Of a stretch of DNA of 64,000 nt, positions 17,411 through 26,539 are shown piece after piece. The DNA lies in assembly GCF_001434255.1 (NCBI RefSeq), contig NZ_AZEY01000105.1:59054-123053 (forward strand). Reading direction: 5' to 3'. This DNA is from Lentilactobacillus diolivorans DSM 14421 (lineage in GTDB: Bacteria > Bacillota > Bacilli > Lactobacillales > Lactobacillaceae). The notes under the pieces are model-generated. The model did no database searches. It was given only the letters and a program-made list of their open reading frames with translations, and had not been told where the DNA came from. The translations under genes and the position numbers were made by a program. The first letter of the stretch is position 1. Each line of letters starts with the position of its first letter.

Positions 17411-18220
17411 ATGATGTCAATCACAACCATTTTGCAGCAACAATACCATTCAATTCAAACGGAGCAAATTCGTTATCAAAATAATCCATATGATCCTGAA
17501 CGGGTTCATGATTTGCGAGTAGCGATTCGAACATTACGCGGTTTGGTTAAATTTTTGAAACGGGAAATGCCACTGGAAGCATATGAAACCCTTGATAAAA
17601 CCCTTAGCAACGCTGCCAAAATTTTTAGTCCGTTGCGGGATCTTGACGTTTTGATTGTTGAGGCGGGTGCGTTTGCCTATGCGCATCCTGAAGGAAAGGC
17701 GAATTACCGTGATTTCTTTAAGATGTTTGATAACAAACGGCATGAGGAAATGCAGCAAACGTTGGTAGATTCTGTCCAACAGGAATTAACAGTTGATCTT
17801 GATCAAGTTAAAGCACAGTTGAAAACGGTGAACTTTAATCATGTGCCAGACTGGACTAAATTGATTGCCAAAGAATTAAAACGACGTAAGCATCAACTGA
17901 TTAAGCAATACGATCACCTTGATTTCCAAGATTATCCGCGGGTTCATCATGTTCGCAAAAAGGCGAAAACCTTGCGTTATTCCGCGACTTATTTCGCCGA
18001 ATTTGTACCCAAGAAGGCTGAAAAAATTCGGCGCCAGGCAAAAAGGGTTCAGGATGTCTGTGGATCGATTACAGATGCCCACGTTAATTATGTGGCGTTA
18101 AATCAATTAGCATCCCAAACAACAGATGACAATAACAGAGCGTTGCTGTTACGGATTGCTCAGGCGCAACGTGAGAAGTTTACGTCGATTAAGAAAGCTC
18201 GAAAGTCGAGTTATCTTTAG
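17411..18220 (+). CDS. CHAD-domain protein
   Basis: 269 residues behind GGGAGG. The CHAD (conserved histidine alpha-helical) domain fills the protein. Its hallmark VHDLRVAIRTLRG lies near residues 29-41, LRDLDVL near 75-81, and HHVRKKAKTLRYSATYF near 178-194. CHAD proteins are helical bundles that bind polyphosphate. In many bacteria they are fused to or beside CYTH phosphatases; none is present here. Its role in this organism is inferred to be polyphosphate-related. Single gene with its own terminator. Confidence 0.9.
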   Translation: MMSITTILQQQYHSIQTEQIRYQNNPYDPERVHDLRVAIRTLRGLVKFLKREMPLEAYETLDKTLSNAAKIFSPLRDLDVLIVEAGAFAYAHPEGKANYRDFFKMFDNKRHEEMQQTLVDSVQQELTVDLDQVKAQLKTVNFNHVPDWTKLIAKELKRRKHQLIKQYDHLDFQDYPRVHHVRKKAKTLRYSATYFAEFVPKKAEKIRRQAKRVQDVCGSITDAHVNYVALNQLASQTTDDNNRALLLRIAQAQREKFTSIKKARKSSYL

Positions 18221-18267
18221 AAATTTATGGCGACAGCTGATTGTGCTTTTTCCTGGTTATTGCTGAA

Positions 18268-18304
18268 AGCGCCTCGGAAACCGAAATTTTCGAGGCGGTT
18301 TTTA
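18268..18304 (+). terminator. Intrinsic terminator after CHAD gene
   Basis: CGCCTCG (18270-18276) pairs with CGAGGCG (18291-18297), followed by GTTTTTA. Confidence 0.88.
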
Positions 18305-18478
18305 TTGCGGGTCATTTTCGACGGTGCGATTGAATACGAAAGTTGCTAGAATAAAAGGGATCCGAAACAATCAAGTAAAAAATGGTTGTGATGATTACGT
18401 CAGATTAGTTAAAGTTTGGGCCGTTTCCGTATATAATCTATATAGCTCATCATTTTAGAAAGGCGGCAATAATTATTT

Positions 18479-20242
18479 ATGGCACCCCAAGAACTTTTAA
18501 AAACTAAATTTGGGTATGACAGTTTTCGGCCGGGGCAACAGACCGTCATTGACGATATTCTGGCTCATAAAAATGTCTTAACCATTATGCCAACAGGTGG
18601 CGGAAAATCATTATGTTACCAAATTCCGGCACTTTTAATGAACGGTTTGACGCTGGTGGTTTCACCCTTAATTGCGTTGATGAAGGATCAAGTGGACGCT
18701 TTAAATGAAAATGGGATTCCAGCCACTTTCGTTAACAGTAGTTTAACCTTCGATGAAATTGGCGATCGGTTTGATCGGGCAAGAAATGGTGATGTTAAAT
18801 TACTATATGTCTCGCCAGAACGACTGGATTCCGGCGCTTTTTCCCAATTAGCGGCTTTGCCGATTGATCTGGTAGCCGTTGATGAAGCCCATTGTATTTC
18901 ACAATGGGGGCATGATTTTCGGCCCAGTTATTTGGCGTTGGCGCAACGACTGAATCAGTTGCCGACAAAACCGACGATTGTGGCGTTAACTGCCACAGCC
19001 ACACCGCGCGTTGCTGATGATATTAAGGAACGACTGGGAATCCATGAAGAAGTTAACACCGGATTTCAACGGGACAACTTGGCTTTTAAAGTCATCAAAG
19101 ATCAAAATAGTGATCAATACTTGCTGGACTATTTAAAATTAAATGAAGGCCAATCCGGCATTGTTTATGCCAGTACTCGAAAAGAAGTCGAACGGTTAAC
19201 CAAACTATTTCACAAACATCAATTTTCAGTCACGATGTATCATGGCGGCCTCAGTCGAGAAGAACGGCGAAAAAATCAAGATGACTTCCTGTATGATCGC
19301 GCATTTGTCATGGTGGCGACTAACGCGTTTGGTATGGGAATTGATAAAAGTAACGTTAGATTTGTCATTCACGATTCAGTTCCCGGCAGCTTGGAAGCCT
19401 ATTATCAAGAAGCTGGTCGTGCCGGTCGTGATGGCCTTCCAAGTGAAGCGATTTTGCTGTATAAGATTGGGGACGTTCAGACTCAGCACTTCTTCATTGA
19501 GCAATCTGATCGTGACGAAGCAAGTAAGCAGCGTGAATACAAGAAGTTACAGGTGATGAGCCAATACGCCAATACGGAGCAATGCTTGCAGCAATTTATT
19601 TTAAATTACTTTGGTGAAGATGGTCCAAAATGTGGTCGTTGTAGTAATTGTCTTGACACCAGAGAATCCCAAGATGTCACAGTTGATACTCAGAAGGTGC
19701 TGTCATGTGTTTACCGGATGCACGAACGGTTTGGCAAAAATCTTGTTGCCCAGGTATTGGCCGGGTCACAAGGTCAAAAGATTAAGAATTTCCATTTTGA
19801 TGACCTATCGACGTACGGCATTATGAAAGGTCAATCACAGAAAAAGATTGTTGAATTAATTGATTATTTAACGGCGGCCGGCTATTTGATTACCGATGGT
19901 GGCCAATTTCCAATTTTAAAGGTAGCACCATTGGGAGTGGCAGTGCTGCAGGGCACGCAGCAAGTCTTTCGCAAGTCTGCCATTCAAGCAACTAAGAGTT
20001 TACCGGTTAACGACGAGCTCTTTGAACAACTTCGGCAGTTGCGACGTCAATTAGCTGAGGATCAGGGCGTGCCGCCATTTGTCATTTTCTCTGATAAGAC
20101 GTTGCATGAAATGAGCGCCCTGATGCCAACCAACGATTCAGAAATGTTGGCTGTTAAGGGTGTTGGTGAGAGTAAGTTGGCAAAGTATGGTGACCAATTT
20201 CTTGAGATTATTTCAAACTATCAGGGAAGCGTGGAAGCCTAA
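18479..20242 (+). CDS. recQ: RecQ-family ATP-dependent DNA helicase
   Basis: 587 residues: a 3'-5' SF2 helicase for recombination and fork repair. Walker A TGGGKS at 39-44, DEAH at 135-138 with HCISQWGHDFRP, and helicase motif VI QEAGRAGRDG. Next come the four-cysteine zinc site (C in EQCLQQF, then KCGRCSNC), an RQC winged-helix region, and a C-terminal HRDC domain (about 510-580; MLAVKGVGESKLAKYG). Length is normal for the short RecQ form. The ribosome site (AAAGGCGG) is rather far, about 14 bases, from the ATG. Monocistronic. Confidence 0.95.
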   Translation: MAPQELLKTKFGYDSFRPGQQTVIDDILAHKNVLTIMPTGGGKSLCYQIPALLMNGLTLVVSPLIALMKDQVDALNENGIPATFVNSSLTFDEIGDRFDRARNGDVKLLYVSPERLDSGAFSQLAALPIDLVAVDEAHCISQWGHDFRPSYLALAQRLNQLPTKPTIVALTATATPRVADDIKERLGIHEEVNTGFQRDNLAFKVIKDQNSDQYLLDYLKLNEGQSGIVYASTRKEVERLTKLFHKHQFSVTMYHGGLSREERRKNQDDFLYDRAFVMVATNAFGMGIDKSNVRFVIHDSVPGSLEAYYQEAGRAGRDGLPSEAILLYKIGDVQTQHFFIEQSDRDEASKQREYKKLQVMSQYANTEQCLQQFILNYFGEDGPKCGRCSNCLDTRESQDVTVDTQKVLSCVYRMHERFGKNLVAQVLAGSQGQKIKNFHFDDLSTYGIMKGQSQKKIVELIDYLTAAGYLITDGGQFPILKVAPLGVAVLQGTQQVFRKSAIQATKSLPVNDELFEQLRQLRRQLAEDQGVPPFVIFSDKTLHEMSALMPTNDSEMLAVKGVGESKLAKYGDQFLEIISNYQGSVEA

Positions 20243-20314
20243 ATACTTCAAAAGAAACCGTGAGATGTTAAAACTCTCATTCCAAAGATTTGAACAATTC
20301 AGATCACAAGAATT

Positions 20315-20359
20315 CAAAAAAATGATGCCCGCTCTTAAAATGAGAAGGCATCATTTTTG
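20315..20359. terminator. Bidirectional terminator between recQ and mocR
   Basis: AAAAAATGATGCC pairs with GGCATCATTTTT around a 17-base loop. Serves the convergent recQ and MocR genes. Confidence 0.9.
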
Positions 20360-20386
20360 GATTAAAAATTGGATAAGATGATTGAA

Positions 20387-21808
20387 TCATTTATGGTTAA
20401 ACTGCTGGTGTAACTGTTTTAAGGCTGCTTCAAGTTTTATTATCAGTTGGTCATATTGAGGATCCTTTAACGCGACAAAGCTAATTCGGAGACCGTTGTT
20501 TGGACTTCCAAAATAGTAGGCGGGTAAAATTAATAGGCCGTGCTCACGAAAAAGTTGGTAATCGTGAGGTTGTAATGGCGGCAGATTTAGTAGATTTACC
20601 CATAGGAAAAAGCCGGTTTGCGTGGGTGTCACGCTCAGCCATTTACGTTGAATCAGTGGTTGAAATTTCTGTAGCAAGTGATGTCTTTTGATTGATAATG
20701 CCTTGATGAGGTGTCGTTGCTGGGTTAGTAAGGCTGGACTGTGTAAAAACTCCTCGGCAACTAATTGTTGGGCTAATCCAATTCGCTCACCAAGCTTATC
20801 GCGTAAGATCCCCAGTTGCGTCATGACATGTGCAGGGCCGAGCAGCCAGCCAATCCGAGCTTGAGTGCCCATTAGCAAACTGAGGGTGCTGGCGTAGATG
20901 ACATTATTGGGGTCCAAACTAAACAGCGTTGGCAACGTTGACTGGATGAGTGGCTGAAATGGGTCTCCTTCAACGATTGGCAACGACAATTCACGGCAAA
21001 CGTTGACTAATTCTTGGCGATCGACTAGGGTCATGGTCGTTCCGGTTGGATTTTGGAGATTAGGCATAACGAAGAGCAATTTAATTTGATGTTGGCGCTT
21101 TAATTTTTTTAGTTGAGTTAGACTCAAGCGACCAGCTTGGGTGATTGGCACATGATAAATTCGGATTCCAAGCAACTGAAAAATTTTCAGTTGATGTAAC
21201 GAAGAAGGCGATTCAATTGCCACGGAATCTCCGGGGGCTAGTAAGCCCTCAACTAAGAGCGTGAAAGCTTGTTGAATTCCTGAAGTAATCAGAACCTGAG
21301 GATCATCAATTTGAGATTGTAATTCCTTTGAAATCATCGTCCTTAGAATTCGGTGCCGAAGTTTGGATAGTCCCAAAACAGCATCTTGCGACCCCTCTTT
21401 GGGTAGGTAGTGGGGGAACTTCACTGATGGCAATGTTGGCCAAAGCTGAGTTGGTAGAATATTGGTTGCTAAATCTAACAGTTCTTTTTGTTGGGTAGTT
21501 TCATTTAGGGTGTCGAACGCATTGGAATGGGTGCGCAGATATGCCAACCAGTTGGCTTGTTGTGGGGTGTTTTGCTGTTGGATTCGGGTTCCCTGCCCGA
21601 CAACTCGAGAAACAATGTTACTGGCAGCCAACTCACTATAAGCGCGATTAACAGTTGACCGGTCAATCCCCAGCATGGTAGCAAGTTGACGCTCAGAGGG
21701 GAGCTTTTCGCCCGGTAATAGCTCGCCGTTTTGAATGGCAGTTTGGATTCGATCAATCAATTGTTGGTAGCAAAAAGTATGCGCGGAACGGTCAAGGTAC
21801 CAGTCCAT
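20387..21808 (-). CDS. MocR/PdxR-family regulator (GntR HTH + aminotransferase-like domain)
   Basis: 473 residues. The N-terminal GntR winged HTH (about 10-78; GEKLPSERQLATMLGIDRSTVNRAYSEL) is joined to a fold-type I aminotransferase-like domain: ITSGIQQAF, PNLQNPTGTTM, EGDPFQPL. The usual PLP-lysine segment appears as ASTLSLLMGTQARIGWLLG, where a Lys is not evident (STLSL rather than STFSK), so covalent PLP binding may be lost. The start lies 3 bp after the stop of the ECF S-component gene, with GGAGAT inside that gene's end, so the two are translationally linked and the regulator probably governs this transporter. Confidence 0.88.
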   Translation of the reverse strand: MDWYLDRSAHTFCYQQLIDRIQTAIQNGELLPGEKLPSERQLATMLGIDRSTVNRAYSELAASNIVSRVVGQGTRIQQQNTPQQANWLAYLRTHSNAFDTLNETTQQKELLDLATNILPTQLWPTLPSVKFPHYLPKEGSQDAVLGLSKLRHRILRTMISKELQSQIDDPQVLITSGIQQAFTLLVEGLLAPGDSVAIESPSSLHQLKIFQLLGIRIYHVPITQAGRLSLTQLKKLKRQHQIKLLFVMPNLQNPTGTTMTLVDRQELVNVCRELSLPIVEGDPFQPLIQSTLPTLFSLDPNNVIYASTLSLLMGTQARIGWLLGPAHVMTQLGILRDKLGERIGLAQQLVAEEFLHSPALLTQQRHLIKALSIKRHHLLQKFQPLIQRKWLSVTPTQTGFFLWVNLLNLPPLQPHDYQLFREHGLLILPAYYFGSPNNGLRISFVALKDPQYDQLIIKLEAALKQLHQQFNHK

Positions 21809-21811
21809 AAT

Positions 21812-22429
21812 TTAATCTCCCTGTAAAAGATGTTTAAAGTGGCTTGATCGTAATAGTGGGGTAACGATAATTGGTGTCACAATAAAGGAAAAAATACCTT
21901 CAAAAATCCCGTTATTAGTGCCAATCCCGACTAAAATCCAGAGCCATTGGCCGCCGGAAATACTTCCCATTGTTGCGTGAAACCCAATGAAAAAAATGGC
22001 ACTTAATCCCAGCACCAGAATGGTATTGGTCACTGATGCGGTTAATCCGGCCAAGCTTGCAGCAAGAACTTGACCTTTTCGTTTTCTGATCATATTATAA
22101 ACGATTCCGGCAAATAATCCGACCAGCATTCTTGGCAGAATCGCAATGAATGGGTTATGAAACATAAGAACCGCTAGAGGACTGGCCGGTGATGTCCATG
22201 ATCGAATAAATGAAAGTAATCCCCAAGCAAACCCAGTTAGCACGCCAGCACGGCTGCCCAGCAAAATTGCGGAAATTGCCACCGTTAATTGAATTAGCGT
22301 GATGCTAACAACGCCAACTGTGATGTAACCCCAGAAAGGCACAATTGATTGGACGATAATAATTGCGATAAACAAGGAGAGTAAAACCAGCCGCTGAGGT
22401 GTTAAACGATGAGATGATGTCATATGCAT
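21812..22429 (-). CDS. ECF transporter S-component, PanT-like
   Basis: 205 residues with about six hydrophobic segments, a substrate-binding subunit of an energy-coupling factor importer. The first membrane segments read LLSLFIAIIIVQSIVPFWGYI and GVVSITLIQLTVAISAILLG, with AWGLLSFIRSWTSP and FHNPFIAILPRMLVGL. This matches what I recall of the pantothenate S-proteins (PanT) of lactobacilli; the specificity is inference. It has no linked T or A genes, so it should use the shared EcfAAT module (group II). It is first in an operon with the MocR regulator. Confidence 0.8.
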   Translation of the reverse strand: MHMTSSHRLTPQRLVLLSLFIAIIIVQSIVPFWGYITVGVVSITLIQLTVAISAILLGSRAGVLTGFAWGLLSFIRSWTSPASPLAVLMFHNPFIAILPRMLVGLFAGIVYNMIRKRKGQVLAASLAGLTASVTNTILVLGLSAIFFIGFHATMGSISGGQWLWILVGIGTNNGIFEGIFSFIVTPIIVTPLLRSSHFKHLLQGD

Positions 22430-22498
22430 TGATTCCCTTCATGATTAAATTAATATTGAATAAATTCAGTATAAAAATAAAGGGCATTGATAAGAACC

Positions 22499-22532
22499 AC
22501 CAATTGGTTGGAAAAAAGTCCAACCAATTGGT
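22499..22532. promoter_or_regulatory. 13-bp perfect inverted repeat upstream of the PanT-like operon
   Basis: ACCAATTGGTTGG (22499-22511) and CCAACCAATTGGT (22520-22532) flank an 8-base spacer. Each arm also contains the palindrome ACCAATTGGT, so two identical protein sites are presented. It is about 70 bp upstream of the S-component start and not followed by a U-run on the minus strand. An operator, perhaps for the MocR protein, fits better than a terminator. Confidence 0.6.
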
Positions 22533-22658
22533 AAAGCATTATTGATATCCAACAGAGCGATTAATCCGGTAATGATCTTCACCGCGTAAAAAAAGGGAAA
22601 ACTAAGCAAAATAAACCTGCTATGGTTTTCCTTTTTAAAAGAAACAAACGATAATTCT

Positions 22659-23789
22659 TTACAATGAATCAATTAATTCCTTAACTTGATTAAACTGCTC
22701 TGTTTCTAATTCGATTGCACTTAAATCGGTATGTAACGCCATACATGCGCGAGCTTCCAGATCAATAAATCTTGTTCCTTTGTAGCTGAGAATTGGTTGC
22801 CGATCATTTTTATTAGGCAAATTATCGATGCAGAGTTTTAAAGCCTGCTTTAATTTATTGAAATAAATTCGATCATCACTAAACCGTTCTTGATAAGCAA
22901 CTTGGCGAATATCGTTAAGTAGATATTCAATCGTGGCTGATGCCCCATCACTCATAGCCAATGTGTTCCCAGCCGCCAGCGCATGTCTGATGGTTCTTTG
23001 ATGAAGACCGGAGATCATCAATAATTTTTGATCGCGAATATTTTGCTCAGTAACGGTTGGATTAATTTGAGCATCTTGGAGAATTTCCTGCGATCCTCTT
23101 GTCGATAAATTAGCGACAAAATCGGCGTATTGTAAACCAATGAGATCTCGGCTCTTGCAGGAAGAGACTTTAAGTTCTTTAACGTGGCAACCGATTAATG
23201 GTAAGTATGTTGCCAAAATTTTTTGACAATCTGTTAAATTATCTGCGAAAAATTCACTTCGAGTGTCAATCACAATTTCTAAGTCGTTGATTCTTTCGAT
23301 GCTAATGGTTTCGAGTGTTTCCATGACTGCCAGAATGTAAGGGCATAAATATTGTAGTCCGGCAACCTCGTTATATTTTGTTAATGTTTTGGTATAAAAA
23401 GTTTGTAACTCATCGCTCTTGGTAGTGGATAGTAAGTCGCCTAACATGGCAATATCTTTGCCGGCAGCTTTGACCTCGTCGCCTTTTCGCCAACCTAACG
23501 GATAAACGATTTTTTTAAAATTATGAAACGCATGACTGGTGATAGCGAAAACACAGGAGATGTTCATCTCTGTAGCATGGTCCATGTTGCCAACATACGT
23601 CTCATCCAGAAACAATTTGGCTTGATCGATATTTTTATGTAGAAAGTCAACAACTTTATTTTCCGTTTGTTGGGAAATATGGTTGCCGGCAAGAATACGG
23701 TTCAGAGTGGTTGACGAGATACCAATTTTCTGCGCTAATGAAGCATGGCTGGTATCGGTTAAGTGTTGCAATTGTTTAATGTAGTCCAC
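22659..23789 (-). CDS. HTH protein with DUF3800-like domain, unknown
   Basis: 376 residues from a GTG start with AAGGGG eight bases upstream. The N-terminus is a lambda-repressor-like HTH (about 5-50; SLAQKIGISSTTLNRILAGN). From residue 58 the protein reads LFLDETYVGN, EVKAAGKD (about 106-113), EIVIDTRSEFF, and SRDLIGLQYADFVANL. These resemble the conserved acidic segments of DUF3800, an RNase H-like predicted nuclease family often found near mobile or defence genes. The C-terminal 110 residues are helical and unassigned. No partner gene is adjacent. The HTH is reasonably sure; the DUF3800 relation is a pattern judgement. Confidence 0.6.
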   Translation of the reverse strand: MDYIKQLQHLTDTSHASLAQKIGISSTTLNRILAGNHISQQTENKVVDFLHKNIDQAKLFLDETYVGNMDHATEMNISCVFAITSHAFHNFKKIVYPLGWRKGDEVKAAGKDIAMLGDLLSTTKSDELQTFYTKTLTKYNEVAGLQYLCPYILAVMETLETISIERINDLEIVIDTRSEFFADNLTDCQKILATYLPLIGCHVKELKVSSCKSRDLIGLQYADFVANLSTRGSQEILQDAQINPTVTEQNIRDQKLLMISGLHQRTIRHALAAGNTLAMSDGASATIEYLLNDIRQVAYQERFSDDRIYFNKLKQALKLCIDNLPNKNDRQPILSYKGTRFIDLEARACMALHTDLSAIELETEQFNQVKELIDSL

Positions 23790-23989
23790 AGTTGATTCCC
23801 CTTATCAAAACATAGTGTGTTAATTTTAATTGAAAAGAGGCATTACGACAACCGTCATCTATTGAAAAAAGTAAATGAATGATACCTAAACAATGAAGCT
23901 GCTTGTAGTAGTTAAGGTATGAATATCCATTAAGTTTGTTTCTGAGTTCGAACAACGTTGCTATTTATACCATTGACCGATTCTCTAAA

Positions 23990-25597
23990 CTAATTATCAC
24001 TTAAGTCAGGGTCGGTTAGCGTCATGAGTGGTTTGTTTAGATCGAGTTTAAATTTCAATAGAATGAGTGCATTTAACAGGATGATAACGCCAACCATAAT
24101 GATCATATCCGTTTGAATTGGTTGATTGGTCGAAATTGTTGACCGCAATGCGTCAATCAAATAGGTCATTGGCAGCCAAGGGTTCATGTCCTTTGCCAAT
24201 GAATTTAATAGCTGTGTTGGGTAGAGTCCACCGGATGATGAGAGCTGCAATACTAAAATAATTGAAACCAGCCAAGTGCCAAATCCCCCGAGCCAGATTC
24301 TTAGGAAAAAGATCAGTGATAAAAATAGGATTGAGCCAACTAACAGTAATGCAAAGAGTTGGGGATGCGAAACCGTTGTCAGCTTATTGGCATCTGTCAA
24401 AGTAACATACAGTAAAATTGATTCAATAACCGCGACACCACCAATAATTGAAGCTTTACTTGCCCACCAGTTAATTGCGTGCTGCGGCTTTTTTCTCGGT
24501 AAATAACCATCATACATGGTTCCTAATGCGATTGCCCCAACGTAGATGCCAATGGCGATGGCAAATGGTGCCATTCCAGTTCCGTTGTTAGGGACTTTGG
24601 CAATGTCATTGGTAGATCCTTTGACGGGATTCGCAATTATCCTGGCATTCTGGGTGGCGGTATGAATGGTTTTAAGGCGATTTGAGCCGGTTGACAACGC
24701 GTGACTGATTAATTGGTTGTTGGCAATAAGGTGATTGGTACCAGTCCTGAGAGCTGTTTCCCCAGTCAACATATTGTTGGTGCCGGATTGGAGGCGCCCA
24801 ACATTTGAAGCCAGCTGATTAAGACCGATCGAAAATTGCCTGTTGGCTTTGATTACTGGGGATAAAGTTGTTGCTGAAGCAGGAGTCAGCTGCTGTTTTA
24901 AACCGGTGATTATTTGCTGATTGCCAACCGCTAACCGGGTTGTGCCGGATTTGAATTTGGTTAAACCTTTAGCTAGAGCGATTGTACCGGAACTGGTACT
25001 TGTCAAGCCGGTATGCAGTCTTCGTGCACCCCTGGCTAATTTTTCGTTTCCATTAGCTGCTTGTTGCATCCCCTGAGTGGCACCTTTTAGCGCCTTGAGG
25101 GTGATTGTCGCGTAGAGAGTCGTGACCTGAGCGGCAACTTTTTGTTTAATCGCGGTAATCGCACCTCTGGTCATTTTTGAAACAATAAAATTTTCTCCCG
25201 AATTAATTTTGAACTTTAAATGTAGGTGGCGAGGTGAACCACTTAGTAGCGTTGTCGCGTCATGAGAAAAGTTTTTTGGAATTGTGAGGATCATAAAATA
25301 TTTTCCATGAGTCAGGTTTTTATCGGCGGTTGATTGAGCAACTTGATGATAGTCTAGTGAATCTGATTTCTTGAGGTTCTTAACGAGGTGATGACCGATA
25401 TCAATCTTGTTCCCCCGATAAGTGACTTGTCGATCATGATTGACAATTGCAACTGGGATATGAGCCATCTCACCATATGTATTCCACATTGACGACAGGT
25501 ATAAGTAACAATAAATTGCTGGAATTAGAGCAATTGCAATTAAAACGACGATCATCATTTTCCTGCTGGTTAGGTATTTCCATTCTTCTTTAATCAT
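23990..25597 (-). CDS. YhgE/Pip-family membrane protein
   Basis: 535 residues. One N-terminal membrane helix is followed by an extracellular region of about 300 residues (starting PVAIVNHDR, with NGN/ARRLHTG/AKGLTKFKSG-type heptad repeats), then about five C-terminal helices in ABC-2-like arrangement. This is the layout of YhgE and of the lactococcal phage infection protein Pip. Family roles include membrane transport or secretion accessory functions and, for Pip, phage c2 adsorption. GGAGCG before the ATG. A 27-bp palindromic operator lies at 25610-25636. It is next to a TetR regulator, the common pairing for this family. Confidence 0.85.
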   Translation of the reverse strand: MIKEEWKYLTSRKMMIVVLIAIALIPAIYCYLYLSSMWNTYGEMAHIPVAIVNHDRQVTYRGNKIDIGHHLVKNLKKSDSLDYHQVAQSTADKNLTHGKYFMILTIPKNFSHDATTLLSGSPRHLHLKFKINSGENFIVSKMTRGAITAIKQKVAAQVTTLYATITLKALKGATQGMQQAANGNEKLARGARRLHTGLTSTSSGTIALAKGLTKFKSGTTRLAVGNQQIITGLKQQLTPASATTLSPVIKANRQFSIGLNQLASNVGRLQSGTNNMLTGETALRTGTNHLIANNQLISHALSTGSNRLKTIHTATQNARIIANPVKGSTNDIAKVPNNGTGMAPFAIAIGIYVGAIALGTMYDGYLPRKKPQHAINWWASKASIIGGVAVIESILLYVTLTDANKLTTVSHPQLFALLLVGSILFLSLIFFLRIWLGGFGTWLVSIILVLQLSSSGGLYPTQLLNSLAKDMNPWLPMTYLIDALRSTISTNQPIQTDMIIMVGVIILLNALILLKFKLDLNKPLMTLTDPDLSDN

Positions 25598-25609
25598 TTT
25601 TATCGCTCC

Positions 25610-25636
25610 TTCAAATAAACATTATGTTCATTTGAA
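25610..25636. promoter_or_regulatory. 27-bp near-perfect palindromic operator (probable TetR site)
   Basis: The 13-base arms at 25610-25622 (TTCAAATAAACAT) and 25624-25636 (ATGTTCATTTGAA) differ from perfect symmetry at one position. It sits 13 bp upstream of the yhgE-like start codon. A shared 10-mer, AAATGAACAT, recurs at 25787-25796. The adjacent TetR protein is the obvious candidate to bind. Confidence 0.75.
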
Positions 25637-25726
25637 AAGACTAACCTTTTTTAGTCGCGATTCAATATGCAAAAAATGTCAAAGTGTCTATTTGCTCAAA
25701 CCAAATGGGTTATATCGTTAGGACAG

Positions 25727-25769
25727 TAAAAGAGATGGTGGCAAGTCTAATGTTGCCCCACCTCTTAGT
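25727..25769 (-). terminator. Terminator after tetR
   Basis: AGAG.TGGTGGCAA pairs with TTGCCCCA.CTCT around a short loop, with TTTT following on the minus strand. It separates tetR from the yhgE-like gene, which therefore has its own promoter. Confidence 0.65.
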
Positions 25770-25897
25770 TATGGCTCGGGGGATTTAAATGAACATTTGG
25801 AGCCTAACTGCATATTGTCAAACAGGGATTAAGATATCAAACTATTGGGTATGAACAGGTCGTTAATTTGATTGGTCAATCCATTATCAGCGGCTGT

Positions 25898-26491
25898 TTA
25901 CTTTGATAAGATCCTCGAAAGGTCGATGGGCGATAATTGTCGACTGCGTAAGAAAATGTTAAAAACGACTTCGGGATTTTCGGGGGTGGTTTTATTTAAC
26001 CAAAAGACGATAATCACCAGAATATTTTGAACGATAATTTCGCGCGCATAGTCTTCCGGGATTGGTAGTTGATCGGCAGATTTTTCAGAAGGACCAGTTA
26101 ATTGAATTTCGTTGAAGATCAGTGCTTTAACTCGTTTGACAATATCTGATTCAGGGTTCTGAAGTAAAACATTGGTTAGTTCACGGTTCTTAGATAGATA
26201 GTTAAAGAGCTGATAGAAAGCATTCTGATTGGTTCGTAACGGATTATCTGATGATAATGGTTTGGGAAAGCGTTGGAAAATGGTTGTGATTCCTGCCAGT
26301 AGTGCGCTTTCGTAATGAGCAAGAAGGTCAAATTTATCGGCATAGTGAAGGTAAAATGTGCCACGGCTGATATGGGCCTCGGTAATAATTGCATTAACGG
26401 TGAGTTTACTAAAGCTCTTTTGGGAAACAATTTTTATAAACGCCTTTTGAATAAGTTGTTCAGTTTTAACGACCTTTAAATTAGGTTTCAC
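25898..26491 (-). CDS. TetR/AcrR-family regulator
   Basis: About 197 residues if started at GTG 26491, which avoids overlapping the divergent CDF gene; a longer frame runs to 26572. The N-terminal TetR HTH is clear (TEQLIQKAFIKIVSQKSFSKLTV, then AIITEAHISRGTFYLHYADKFDLL). The C-terminal effector domain is helical and of the kind found with YhgE proteins. Probable target: the palindrome at 25610-25636 upstream of the neighbouring membrane-protein gene. The start is uncertain because no strong ribosome site is visible. Confidence 0.85.
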   Translation of the reverse strand: MKPNLKVVKTEQLIQKAFIKIVSQKSFSKLTVNAIITEAHISRGTFYLHYADKFDLLAHYESALLAGITTIFQRFPKPLSSDNPLRTNQNAFYQLFNYLSKNRELTNVLLQNPESDIVKRVKALIFNEIQLTGPSEKSADQLPIPEDYAREIIVQNILVIIVFWLNKTTPENPEVVFNIFLRSRQLSPIDLSRILSK

Positions 26492-26539
26492 TAGCGTAAC
26501 TTTCTTTCTAATATAGCATTTCGAGGATGGCGATAAGAC

